Shown piece by piece: positions 18,028 to 25,814 of a stretch of 64,000 nucleotides of DNA. The stretch is from Virgibacillus_P tibetensis. GTDB lineage: Bacteria > Bacillota > Bacilli > Bacillales > Amphibacillaceae. The notes under the pieces were generated by a model. The model worked only from the letters and a program-made list of their open reading frames with translations, had not been told where the DNA came from and ran no database searches. Each line of letters starts with the position of its first letter. Position 1 is the stretch's first letter. The stretch spans positions 62,001 through 126,000 of the forward strand of contig NZ_JARZFX010000004.1 in assembly GCF_036026595.1 (NCBI RefSeq), in the 5' to 3' direction. Position numbers and translations under genes: made by a program.

Positions 18028-18401
18028 ATAAATTTTTGGCTGCAATTAATTCTTACACTTAAACAGCCACGTCCAGCGCAAGCACCCAGGGACTAGCGAG
18101 ACTTCCTTCACCTCCGTAATCTAACTCAACATCGGCTCACTTACAGTGAGGAAGGCCGACTAAAACAGGGCTTGTGCTCAGGCGTCGGCATACCCCTAGA
18201 AGTGAGCATGTTTCCTTTTAGAAGAACTTGACTTATCGCCAGAAATGGCGAAAGTCTAAGTGAATCTTATACTCTGGAGTGAATCTTCTGCGGCAGTGGA
18301 AGATCGACTAACTACGCCGCTTTGCGCGGCAACGTCGACCCACCCGCGATGCGCGGGCGCAGTCCGTACGTCCCTAGACGGGCGCCCTGCGCCTTTGTTA
18401 T
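18028..18401 (+). repeat. Dispersed repeat family A, long copy
   Basis: This stretch has no gene. It begins with AAATTTTTGGCTGCAATTAA, passes through CACGTCCAGCGCAAGC, AAGGCCGACTAAAAC and ends GCGCCTTTGTTA, the same landmarks as copies at 32937, 45579 and 46957. An inner part of about 200 bases with short GC hairpins (for example GCCGCTTTGCGCGGC and CCCGCGATGCGCGGG) is peculiar to this copy. It sits between yhbH and a reverse gene. Confidence 0.85.
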
Positions 18402-18402
18402 T

Positions 18403-18750
18403 TCAGGCAATTTCGATCGTATATACACCACGGTCTGTAGTTAAAGAGAAGCGTGATCCGTCAAATTCATAGAGAGAAGTATCTTCGAGTGGTATCTCGT
18501 ACATGGATTCAGGTAGAGACTGAAGGTCTGCCGCCGTCGTCTGGACATTTCCGGTCCCATTAAGCTGCAATGTATGCATAGGCACGTACTCATCGATTCT
18601 TCTAGTGTTTTTATCATAGGAAATGGCTTTTAACTTCATAACTGTCTCATCCGTATCATCCAATTCCTGCTTCATAATCTTAATTGTTTCCCCACTCCAT
18701 TTACTCAATAATTCATTAAATTCCTCTACCGATAAGAAATTTTCATCCAC
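18403..18750 (-). CDS. Small acidic protein of unknown function
   Basis: A 115-residue protein (MDENFLSVEEFNELLSKW at the start, TDRGVYTIEIA at the end), acidic, mixed alpha/beta. GTG start with AGGAGGGATTATC at good spacing. It is not recognised. It lies reversed between yhbH and spoVR, and the repeat element abuts its stop codon. Confidence 0.65.
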   Translation of the reverse strand: MDENFLSVEEFNELLSKWSGETIKIMKQELDDTDETVMKLKAISYDKNTRRIDEYVPMHTLQLNGTGNVQTTAADLQSLPESMYEIPLEDTSLYEFDGSRFSLTTDRGVYTIEIA

Positions 18751-18933
18751 GATAATCCCTCCTGTTATTTAAAATTGCCTTGATAGCAATAATCATACGA
18801 AAAATACGGGTTGACTGGCTGGTAATATTTTACTCATGGACACGTTGCCTATGCGTCTGAAACATAGTAAATCCTTGTTCATGATTTGAGTCCCGCATCA
18901 TAAACTATAAAAAGCATACTTGGAGGGATTATA

Positions 18934-20337
18934 TTGACAGAAACAAAGGAACTAAATCGTGCAATTGATGAAATAACAGAAATTGCGACCGGGTTCGGTC
19001 TTGATTTTTATCCAATGCGTTATGAGGTTTGTCCTGCTGATATTATTTATACATTTGGTGCTTATGGAATGCCGACAAGATATAACCACTGGAGCTTCGG
19101 TAAACAATTTCATAAGATGAAATTGCAATATGACCTTGGCTTGAGTCAAATATATGAACTGGTTATAAATTCAGATCCTTGTTATGCCTTTTTGCTTAAT
19201 ACAAATAGTCTGATTCAAAATAAGCTGATTATTGCTCATGTGCTGGCACATTGTGACTTTTTCAAAAATAATGCCCGTTTTTCTAATACAAGGCGGGACA
19301 TGGTGGAGAGCATGACTGCAACAGCGGAACGAATTGCCTATTATGAAATGATTCACGGTAAAGACGAGGTCGAGAAATTTCTCGATGCCGTTATAGCCAT
19401 TCAGGAGCATATTGATCCATCCATTGTACGGCCAAAACTCCCAGCCTATACGTATGAAGATGAAGAATCCGATGACCCCGTGGCAAAGACGCCTTATGAT
19501 GATTTATGGAATATTGGGGAGAAGACCGAGAAACCGAAGAAAATCAACAAACGAAAAAAGATCCCACCTCAACCTGAAAAGGACCTTCTTCTTTTTATTG
19601 AGCAATACAGTCGCGACCTGGAGGAGTGGCAACGTGATATCTTAACAATGATGCGCGAGGAAATGCTCTACTTCTGGCCACAGCTTGAAACAAAAATCAT
19701 GAACGAAGGTTGGGCTTCCTACTGGCATCAGCGAATTTTAAGAGAGATGGATTTAACGACAGAGGATACCATAGAATTCGCATCATTAAATGCCGGTGTT
19801 GTTCAACCCTCCAGGCAGCAGATTAATCCCTATTACCTCGGATTAAAGATATTCGAGGACATTGAAGAGCGCTACAATAATCCGACAGATGAAATGAAGG
19901 AGTTAGGGGTCAAACCAAATTCAGGTAGAGAGCGAATGTTTGAAGTACGGGAAATTGAGTCGGATATCTCTTTCATTCGAAATTATTTAACGAAAGAGCT
20001 TGTTCGGCGGGAAGATATGTATTTGTTTGAAAAACAGGGCAGAGAGTACCGCATTACCGACAAAGATTATGAAAATGTAAGAGACCAGCTTATTTCCATG
20101 AGAGTAAATGGAGGATTTCCTTACATTTCGGTCGTCAACGGGGATTACTTGAGAAATGGAGATCTGTATTTAGTGCATAGCTATGAAGGGGTTGAACTGG
20201 ACCTTCATTACCTGGAAAATGTGCTGCCGTACATTTACCAATTGTGGGGGAAGACCGTTTATATGGAAACATATGTAGAGGAAAAGCATGTCGTATATTC
20301 CTATGATGGAAAGAGGATATATAACCGGCATTTATAG
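18934..20337 (+). CDS. spoVR: SpoVR family protein
   Basis: A 467-residue SpoVR, full length. The N-terminal half holds the conserved YEVCPADIIYTFGAYGMPTR-like stretch, NTNSLIQNKLIIAHVLAHCDFFKNN and the MNEGWASYWHQRI segment, all hallmark blocks with His residues that suggest a metal site. In Bacillus it is needed for normal spore cortex formation. The start is TTG behind GGAGGGATTATA. It functionally belongs with prkA and yhbH, though a repeat and a reverse gene intervene. Confidence 0.95.
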   Translation: MTETKELNRAIDEITEIATGFGLDFYPMRYEVCPADIIYTFGAYGMPTRYNHWSFGKQFHKMKLQYDLGLSQIYELVINSDPCYAFLLNTNSLIQNKLIIAHVLAHCDFFKNNARFSNTRRDMVESMTATAERIAYYEMIHGKDEVEKFLDAVIAIQEHIDPSIVRPKLPAYTYEDEESDDPVAKTPYDDLWNIGEKTEKPKKINKRKKIPPQPEKDLLLFIEQYSRDLEEWQRDILTMMREEMLYFWPQLETKIMNEGWASYWHQRILREMDLTTEDTIEFASLNAGVVQPSRQQINPYYLGLKIFEDIEERYNNPTDEMKELGVKPNSGRERMFEVREIESDISFIRNYLTKELVRREDMYLFEKQGREYRITDKDYENVRDQLISMRVNGGFPYISVVNGDYLRNGDLYLVHSYEGVELDLHYLENVLPYIYQLWGKTVYMETYVEEKHVVYSYDGKRIYNRHL

Positions 20338-20343
20338 TAAGTA

Positions 20344-20380
20344 AACAGAACGTTCTCTTTTCTGGAGAGAACGTTCTGTT
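20344..20380 (+). terminator. Terminator after spoVR
   Basis: A 14-bp perfect stem (AACAGAACGTTCTC with its complement) with a short loop. Confidence 0.85.
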
Positions 20381-20924
20381 ATATGTCATAAACAATGTTA
20401 CCATTTTATTAAATATTGAAAATAGTGTAGACATTTACCTGTAACATGGTAAAATTTTATTATATAAAAACACTTTGTGAATAGGTTTATTGCTATTGGT
20501 ATATATAAAGTGCGATGTAACTGCTATGTTGATTTCCACTCCGGGTACAAATGCAACATCTGCTCAGCTACACTTTGTTCAATTTACAATGTTTTTTTGC
20601 CTTTTGGCATTGTACAATGTTATGAAAAATTTCAGCAGTATTACATCACACGAAGAAAATGCGGATGTATTTTCGAAGGTTCGCATTTTTCCGCAGCTAG
20701 TATAACTTTCTTTTCAGGGTGAGAAGACACCCATGAAAAGCGAAGTATTCTGCTGAAGCGAATCTAAGTACTCAACCATCTTTAGAAAGAGAAAAAGTAT
20801 CACTAAAGGGAATTTTCACTATGGCACTTTATATCAAGTACTATTTAAGATTGAAGAGCTAAAATCTTTTAGAAAAGAGCCTATAATAAAATTTCCAGTA
20901 TATATAAGGGAAGGGGATATTCCC
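20381..20924. other. Gene-free interval with a decayed family B repeat end
   Basis: About 540 bases without a supported gene. Bases 20738-20766 (GCGAAGTATTCTGCTGAAGCG) match the 3' part of the repeat at 24755-25000 (GCGAAGTATTTTGCCGAAGCG), so a worn copy ends here. The preceding hairpin (CTTTTCAGGGTG and CACCCATGAAAAG, 20709-20740) is part of it or a local structure. Confidence 0.5.
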
Positions 20925-21530
20925 ATGAAGCTTTGGCTGAGAAAAATAGCCGTTGTATTTATTGCAATCCTTACATTTGGAATGTATATTCCACCAGCTT
21001 ACATAAATACCGATACTGAAAAAAATGAAGAAGCAATTTCCCTAAAATCCGCCAGCGAAAATGTTGCCACGCAAACCCTGGAAGTAAGGGAAGAAGCTGA
21101 AGCTGATATTACGCTTGGCAGCGATGAAGGTTTATTTATTACTACGTTAACTGAAAAAGCAAGAGAGCAAATGATAACTAAATTAGGTCCAAGAATAGTG
21201 AATCAGGTAGAAGATGATATACTTTCAACGATTTTACCATCAATAGAAGATGTCCTTCAAACCATTCTTACCGAAGCTGAACAGGATACACTGCAATATT
21301 ACAGTATTACAGAAAACCCCTCGGAAGGATTTGGTGAGAGAATTTTCAACATTTATGATTACCGGACTAATAAAACTGTTGCCAAATTTCATGTACGTCG
21401 TGATAATCGGCCATTGGAGGGCTACTGGTTTAATTTTCATTACCATCTGAGTACGGATGGATTTGAAGAACACCATGAGATTGGAGAAATATATTGGGAT
21501 AAAAATATTCCGCCTAAATGGATGGCATAA
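20925..21530 (+). CDS. YpjP-like exported protein
   Basis: A 201-residue protein with an N-terminal hydrophobic helix (IAVVFIAILTFGMYIPPAY) after MKLWLRK, so it is probably membrane-anchored or exported. The C-terminal half (ENPSEGFGERIFNIYDYRTNKT, HVRRDNRPLEGYWFNFHYH) matches my memory of B. subtilis YpjP, of similar length. Function unknown. ATG with AAGGGAAGGGG upstream. Its stop codon is inside the terminator stem. Confidence 0.7.
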   Translation: MKLWLRKIAVVFIAILTFGMYIPPAYINTDTEKNEEAISLKSASENVATQTLEVREEAEADITLGSDEGLFITTLTEKAREQMITKLGPRIVNQVEDDILSTILPSIEDVLQTILTEAEQDTLQYYSITENPSEGFGERIFNIYDYRTNKTVAKFHVRRDNRPLEGYWFNFHYHLSTDGFEEHHEIGEIYWDKNIPPKWMA

Positions 21531-21561
21531 AGCAGTTATCTTACTAATTGCTTTATGCCAT
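21522..21561. terminator. Bidirectional terminator overlapping a stop codon
   Basis: ATGGCATAAAGCA pairs with TGCTTTATGCCAT; the TAA of the YpjP-like gene is in the left arm. It serves the converging sirtuin gene too. Confidence 0.85.
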
Positions 21562-21565
21562 CGTT

Positions 21566-22270
21566 TTATTTATCCAGTTCACTTAGTACACTTCCAATTT
21601 CCCTCTCATTAATCACTTTATCTGCATAATAATCGAAATCCGTCTCTTCTCTATTTATAATGACTAATTTTGCCCCATTTTCCTTTGCTATAAGTGGAAA
21701 CTGATTCGCTGGTGTAACGCTTAAAGAGGAGCCCAATACAATAAATAATGTTGCTTTCTGTGTTTCTTCCAATGCGAGTTGAAATGCATCCTCCGGCAGG
21801 GTCTCCCCAAATAACGTAATGGATGGACGTAATATGCCGCCACAGCTGCAATGATACTTTCGGTCAATATAGGATTCACTGCTGTAATTCTGTCCACATG
21901 ACTGGCAATGCAGCTTTCGCAGTGTGCCATGGAGTTCTGCCACACGTTTGCTCCCGGCCTCCTGATGAAACCCGTCTACATTTTGTGTGATTATTGACTG
22001 AATAATACCATGCTTTTCCCAATCAGCCAGAATATCGTGTCCTTTATGTGGCTTATAATCTTTAACTCCGAGTACCCGTTCGCGATAAAAAGTTATAAAT
22101 GCGTCAACATTATCATTTAATGCCTTTGTACTGGCAATTTTGCTTGGATCGACCTTATTCCACATCCCTTGGTTAGCAGAGCGGAAGTCAGGTAGCCCAC
22201 TTTCTGTTGACATGCCAGCACCTGTGAATACCACTGTATAGTTTGATTCGCTTAACCATTTTTTTAACAC
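21566..22270 (-). CDS. srtN: NAD-dependent protein deacetylase (sirtuin)
   Basis: A 234-residue class sirtuin, comparable with B. subtilis SrtN. Motifs: FTGAGMSTESGLPDFRS (15-31), TQNVDGFHQEAG (95-106), catalytic His114 (AELHG), zinc cysteines C122, C125, C141, C143, and GSSLSVTPAN. It removes acyl groups from lysines using NAD+, giving nicotinamide and O-acetyl-ADP-ribose. It lacks the Tyr/Arg desuccinylase pair as far as I can see. ATG with GGAGGATAAATTCC upstream. Confidence 0.92.
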   Translation of the reverse strand: MLKKWLSESNYTVVFTGAGMSTESGLPDFRSANQGMWNKVDPSKIASTKALNDNVDAFITFYRERVLGVKDYKPHKGHDILADWEKHGIIQSIITQNVDGFHQEAGSKRVAELHGTLRKLHCQSCGQNYSSESYIDRKYHCSCGGILRPSITLFGETLPEDAFQLALEETQKATLFIVLGSSLSVTPANQFPLIAKENGAKLVIINREETDFDYYADKVINEREIGSVLSELDK

Positions 22271-22335
22271 GGAATTTATCCTCCAATACTACCGGATTAT
22301 AGTTTCTTACCTAAGGGAAGACGATAATATGCTAC

Positions 22336-22393
22336 AAAGTAAAAAGCATCAAGGAATAAAATTATTTCCTTTGATGCTTCCATTTTACTTTGT
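22336..22393 (-). terminator. Terminator of the CAP-domain gene
   Basis: A stem AAGCATCAAGGAA/TTCCTTTGATGCTT with a further outer match AAAGTAAAA/TTTTACTTT that overlaps the last codons. Confidence 0.8.
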
Positions 22394-23197
22394 TATAAAC
22401 ATTTGTGTCCAATAATTTCCGTCCTCTACATACCCAACTCCGATATGTGTGAAACCACCGTTTAATATATTCTCCCGGTGCCCTTCACTATTCATCCACT
22501 CTTGAACAACGACATCTGGGGAACGTTGCCCTTGTGCGATGTTTTCGCCTGCTGACTGGTAAGATACTCCAAAATCCCTCATCATATCAAATGGAGATCC
22601 ATAGTTCGGGCTGGTGTGTGAAAAGTAGCCATTTGACTGCATGTCCTTTGATTTTTCTTTTGCAACTTCACTTAATGACGGATCCTCTTTCAATTCTGAT
22701 AAACCTTCTCTTCTTCTTTCTTCATTGGTAAAATCGATCACAGCAGATTCAAAATCCCGTGATTCAGTGTCCTGTTCACCTTGTTGCTGGTCAGACTCTT
22801 GCTGCTGGTTTGTTCCTTGCTCTTGTCCAGGTGGTATATGCTGTCCTTCATTCGTTCTTTGTTCTCCACGTTGTATATTGCGATTTTCAGTTTCGCGCTG
22901 TTCACTGTCTCGTTCAATTTGCTGTGTTTGATTGTCTCGCTGTCCCATATCCTGTTGTAGAAATGGATCAATTATTTCCTGCTCAACAATCTCAAAATCA
23001 AACTTTGCGTCTTGAATTTTAACAGGAATAGTGTGAGGATATTCTTCACTGGATGAGCTTGTATCAAGGCTCGAAATGGTGTCACTTTCATTTCCTACAA
23101 CGTAGTTTTCCCTTTCCAGAGCGCCCTGCTCTGTATTGCACGCTACAAGCGTTAAAAACAGAAGACCTATAGTGCTTCTATATATTCGATTCTTCAT
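22385..23197 (-). CDS. CAP/SCP-domain lipoprotein (YkwD-like)
   Basis: A 270-residue protein. The signal peptide ends in lipobox LTLVAC (about 15-20), predicting membrane anchoring. Residues about 75-150 are a low-complexity Gln/Arg/Glu linker. The C-terminal about 120 residues are a CAP domain: TNEERRREGLSELKED, SHTSPNYGSPFDMM, AGENIAQGQRSPDVVVQEWM, SEGHRENILNGGFTHIGVG. Bacillus YkwD-type proteins are common in spore formers and linked to spore coat/germination; their chemistry is unknown. ATG with AAAGGAGAG upstream. Confidence 0.88.
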   Translation of the reverse strand: MKNRIYRSTIGLLFLTLVACNTEQGALERENYVVGNESDTISSLDTSSSSEEYPHTIPVKIQDAKFDFEIVEQEIIDPFLQQDMGQRDNQTQQIERDSEQRETENRNIQRGEQRTNEGQHIPPGQEQGTNQQQESDQQQGEQDTESRDFESAVIDFTNEERRREGLSELKEDPSLSEVAKEKSKDMQSNGYFSHTSPNYGSPFDMMRDFGVSYQSAGENIAQGQRSPDVVVQEWMNSEGHRENILNGGFTHIGVGYVEDGNYWTQMFITK

Positions 23198-23288
23198 TTA
23201 CAATCTCTCCTTTACTGACTCCATATTACTTTTCCTCTTTTTTGGGAAAATACAAATGGGAAAACCTTGAAAATATAAGAGGGGATTT

Positions 23289-23468
23289 TCACTTCTCGTA
23301 CAGATTTGTTAACTGTACATCAAATGCTTCCTGTGGGTCATGCAATGAGACTACATGGGCAGTTTCGCTTTGTTCATTGACGTGCTTAATATAAATTCGC
23401 TTTCCATTGTATGTTACATGCTTCATTTCTGGAGAAGCTGCAATATCTTCTGCTCGTTGTCTGTTCAT
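23289..23468 (-). CDS. sspH: Small acid-soluble spore protein H-type, copy 1
   Basis: A 59-residue protein reading MNRQRAEDIAASPEMKHVTY, then GKRIYIKHVNEQ and ETAHVVSLHDP. This is the SspH pattern (MN.QRA.EIA.SP...VTYNG.PIYI.HVDE...). The ribosome site AGGAGG lies before the ATG. Family members are minor SASPs expressed in the forespore under sigma-G. It is short and easily missed. Confidence 0.9.
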   Translation of the reverse strand: MNRQRAEDIAASPEMKHVTYNGKRIYIKHVNEQSETAHVVSLHDPQEAFDVQLTNLYEK

Positions 23469-23484
23469 TTTCTTACCTCCTCAG

Positions 23485-23670
23485 CTATGGTCCGGTTTCG
23501 AATAATCCATCCACATCTACTTCTTGTTCATTATTCATTTCATCAAGAGGAAAAACAGTCGCTGTTTCAGAATTGGAATTCACTGTTTGTATATAAACTG
23601 GGATTCCGTGGTAGTTTACGTTAATCATGTTTGTTGAATTTATTATCTCCTCTGCACGTGTCGTGTCCAT
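23485..23670 (-). CDS. sspH: Small acid-soluble spore protein H-type, copy 2
   Basis: A 61-residue diverged paralog (MDTTRAEEIINSTNMINVNY, GIPVYIQTVNSNSETATVF). The ATG at 23670 follows GGAGG; an upstream ATG is not used. The two copies lie 16 bases apart and are probably one forespore operon. They share the VxYxGxxxYIxxVN..SETA core but differ in tail. Confidence 0.88.
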   Translation of the reverse strand: MDTTRAEEIINSTNMINVNYHGIPVYIQTVNSNSETATVFPLDEMNNEQEVDVDGLFETGP

Positions 23671-23695
23671 AATTGCCTCCATAATAATTTTTTAG

Positions 23696-23728
23696 AAGAA
23701 GTGCCATGACGCTAATCACGGCACTAAA
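23696..23728 (-). terminator. Terminator of the small basic gene
   Basis: On the reverse strand AGTGCCGTGA pairs with TCATGGCACT (one wobble) and is followed by TTCTTCTAAAAAATT. Confidence 0.7.
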
Positions 23729-23741
23729 ATGGTACTGGCTA

Positions 23742-23861
23742 TTAATGTCGCTTGTTTGGCAACTTTTTTGCAGGGTCATTATGCCCTTGTCGTTGTTTGT
23801 TCTGGATTTTTTTTTTCTTATTTTGATTGAATTTTTTTATGAATTCGCGCGTGCTATCCAT
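23742..23861 (-). CDS. 39-residue strongly basic protein
   Basis: The reverse strand encodes MDSTREFIKKFNQNKKKKIQ, then NKQRQGHNDPAKKLPNKRH. About one third of residues are Lys/Arg. A perfect ribosome site AGGAGGAG precedes the ATG and a terminator follows. Composition and position next to SASP genes suggest a minor spore protein; the family is not recognised. Confidence 0.65.
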   Translation of the reverse strand: MDSTREFIKKFNQNKKKKIQNKQRQGHNDPAKKLPNKRH

Positions 23862-24064
23862 TTTAACTCCTCCTAATGAAGTCCCCTGATGTTAAGTTAT
23901 CCAGTTGAACTTTAAAAAATGTATGAATGTCACCGGTTAAATATGGGTAAAAATCTGTGTATGTAATTGTGTTTTGAAGGAAAATGTCCACACCAAATGA
24001 ATAGATTTACGTACTATGTATTGTGAGAGCAGTTCTCATGAATTTTTTTCAAGGAGGAGATATA

Positions 24065-24172
24065 ATGAGCGCAGTTTATGGTGCAGGTGGAGGCTTTGCG
24101 TTGATTGTCGTATTGTTTATTTTACTGATAATTATTGGCGCATCTTGGTCCGGTGGATATGGCGTTTACTAA
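24065..24172 (+). CDS. YjcZ-family sporulation peptide
   Basis: A 35-residue peptide with MSAVYGAGGGFALIVVLF and the C-terminal motif GASWSGGYGVY. The glycine/tyrosine-rich ends around one hydrophobic helix are typical of YjcZ/SscA-type small spore proteins. AAGGAGGAG precedes the ATG. A hairpin TGAGAGCAGTTCTCA lies just upstream. Confidence 0.85.
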   Translation: MSAVYGAGGGFALIVVLFILLIIIGASWSGGYGVY

Positions 24173-24237
24173 ACAGAAGGAAGACTGGTTAACATTTCCC
24201 ATGTCTAAATACCACCTGTAATAAAATCCTTAATAAT

Positions 24238-24284
24238 AAGAGTCTTTCTCAAACCTTTATAAAGTCATTTGAGAAGGGCTCTTT
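24238..24284 (+). terminator. Terminator after the YjcZ-type gene
   Basis: AAGAG then CTTTCTCAAA pairs with TTTGAGAAGGGCTCTTT. Confidence 0.75.
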
Positions 24285-24385
24285 ATGTTTTGAAATAGTT
24301 TATAATGAAGGTAAGATGTGGTATCACTATAAGTACGAGAACAAATTAATTTCCTGCTAATCACTATAAAAGGAGAGAAATCCTT

Positions 24386-24646
24386 ATGAAATATGATGAA
24401 AAAGTAAAAAATAGAATGAAGCGGATTGAAGGACAGGTTAGAGGTTTACTAAAAATGATGGAGGACGAAAAAAATTGTAAGGATGTCGTAACTCAAATGA
24501 GTGCTGCCAGAAGTGCGCTGGATCGGACTGCTGCTTTAATAGTGAGTCAAAATTTGGAGCAGTGTATACGGGAAGAACAGGAAAACGGACAAAATGCGGA
24601 TGAACTTATTAAAGAAGCGGTAAATTTACTTGTAAAGAGCAGATAA
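24386..24646 (+). CDS. CsoR-family regulator of CstR (persulfide-sensor) type
   Basis: An 86-residue all-helical DUF156 repressor. The two cysteines are C31 (EKNCKD) and C60 (LEQC). Copper CsoR proteins carry a His four residues before the second Cys; here it is Asn56 (SQNLEQC), as in the persulfide sensor CstR, whose cysteines are also at about 31 and 60. The C-terminus (IKEAVNLLVKSR) also matches CstR closely. So it should sense reactive sulfur, not copper; this is inferred from ligands. No sulfur-transferase gene follows; a dispersed repeat does. Ribosome site AAAGGAGAG. Confidence 0.85.
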   Translation: MKYDEKVKNRMKRIEGQVRGLLKMMEDEKNCKDVVTQMSAARSALDRTAALIVSQNLEQCIREEQENGQNADELIKEAVNLLVKSR

Positions 24647-24754
24647 GCAAATTACAAGGATGGTTTTATATGTGTATGTTAACAATGAATGGATTTAAAC
24701 AAAAAGGCAATTTAAGTGCATATTTTGTTATCCAGAGATTTGTCTTATAAAAAA

Positions 24755-25000
24755 TGTTGCTGGGACATAACTAAATGGGAAGAATGAGAATCCGAACATA
24801 CTTAGCGTAGGCAAAATACGCAGACTCCTGTGGGAACAGCACGAGCTGAAGATCCACTGTGTGAAGTGCTCTTCTTCACACAGTTAGCTGAAGCCGTGCC
24901 CACTAAAATGCGAAGTATTTTGCCGAAGCGATACATTTGTTCAGGCATTAATGTTCGGCCTTTCCTGAATAATTCCTCTTTTGTCCCAACCTCTCCTAAA
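24755..25000 (+). repeat. Dispersed repeat family B copy
   Basis: No gene here. Outer complementary ends (TGGGACATAA near 24762 and TTTTGTCCCAACC near 24979; CCGAACAT near 24795 and ATGTTCGG near 24952) enclose inner hairpins, including CTGTGTGAAG against CTTCACACAG at 24858-24884 and GCACGAGCT against AGCTGAAGCCGTGC. The GCGTAGGCAAAATACGCAGACTCCTGTGGGAACAGC type of sequence recurs in Bacillaceae genomes, as far as I recall. Confidence 0.75.
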
Positions 25001-25044
25001 TTTATGTTCTTTTCAATAATAAAATGTTTTTAAAATGAATCGAT

Positions 25045-25455
25045 CTAATTCAACTTAGCGAATGCCACTAAAGAACCTTTATCGCAAGATTGGAAATCAT
25101 TCTTTTCATAAAAATGCCTTACATCAGGGGATTCTTCTGTTAATAAAACTTTTTGACGAACATTTTTATATTTCTTCAGAACCTGTTGCATCAGTTGAGT
25201 AGCGATTCCTTGATTTTGATAAGCATTTAACACAAGAATATCTTGAATATAGATAATTGTTAATCCATCACCAACAATACGAATTAACCCAACTAACTCT
25301 TCACCATTCCAAGCAGATATAACTTCTAATGACTGTTCCATTGCGTGTTGAAGAACTCCTAAATCTTGTGTATAAGCATACCACTCTACATCATTATATA
25401 ATTTTTCTACTTGTTCTCTATTTACATTTTTACTATTAATAAAATTTATTGTCAT
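25045..25455 (-). CDS. GNAT N-acetyltransferase
   Basis: A 136-residue single GNAT domain. The acetyl-CoA loop is NQGIATQLMQ (about 84-93, QxxGxA type), preceded by the beta4 strand IYIQDILVLNAYQ; the end has the typical FYEKNDF motif. It transfers an acetyl group to an unknown amine. ATG with GAGGAGGAAAA upstream, about nine bases away. Confidence 0.85.
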   Translation of the reverse strand: MTINFINSKNVNREQVEKLYNDVEWYAYTQDLGVLQHAMEQSLEVISAWNGEELVGLIRIVGDGLTIIYIQDILVLNAYQNQGIATQLMQQVLKKYKNVRQKVLLTEESPDVRHFYEKNDFQSCDKGSLVAFAKLN

Positions 25456-25814
25456 TCATTTTTCCTCCTCAAAATATATTAGTTTGAAGAGTTGTTCCAT
25501 AATTTTTCCACTGCCTTATGCCTCCTTAGATTTATTGCAGTATGTTGTTGTATATTACTATTTCGACATTATTTATCATATTCCTGTTTACTACAAAAAA
25601 AATATCCTATTGCACTAACCTGCCATTAATGGAACAATTAGGAAAGACCACACATAGTAGACATGATATCTAAAATGAGTGGTCCTTTTTATATCAACTA
25701 ACCTGATTATAATGGTTATTGATACCTAACATATTGATGTGTAAATTACATTACAATTCTAATGGTTTTAACCGAAAATCCTGTTATATCAATTAAAGAT
25801 GACCATCAAATTAG
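25456..25814. other. Gene-free interval with one hairpin
   Basis: AT-rich. The only clear structure is AGGAAAGACCAC (25640) facing GTGGTCCTTTTT (25679), a possible terminator for mgtE reading leftward or a stray structure. I see no gene. Confidence 0.4.

Noticed and set aside
18260..18472. 70-codon frame in the GC-rich repeat
   Set aside because: It lies in the hairpin-rich part of a family A repeat and continues into the reverse gene; no ribosome site.
20477..20722. Overlapping 71- and 81-codon frames in the interval after spoVR
   Set aside because: They run into a decayed repeat and a hairpin and have no ribosome site; composition is not protein-like.
22641..23022. Plus-strand frames rich in Ser/Cys opposite the CAP lipoprotein
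   Set aside because: They mirror the Gln/Arg-rich linker of the real reverse gene and lack ribosome sites.
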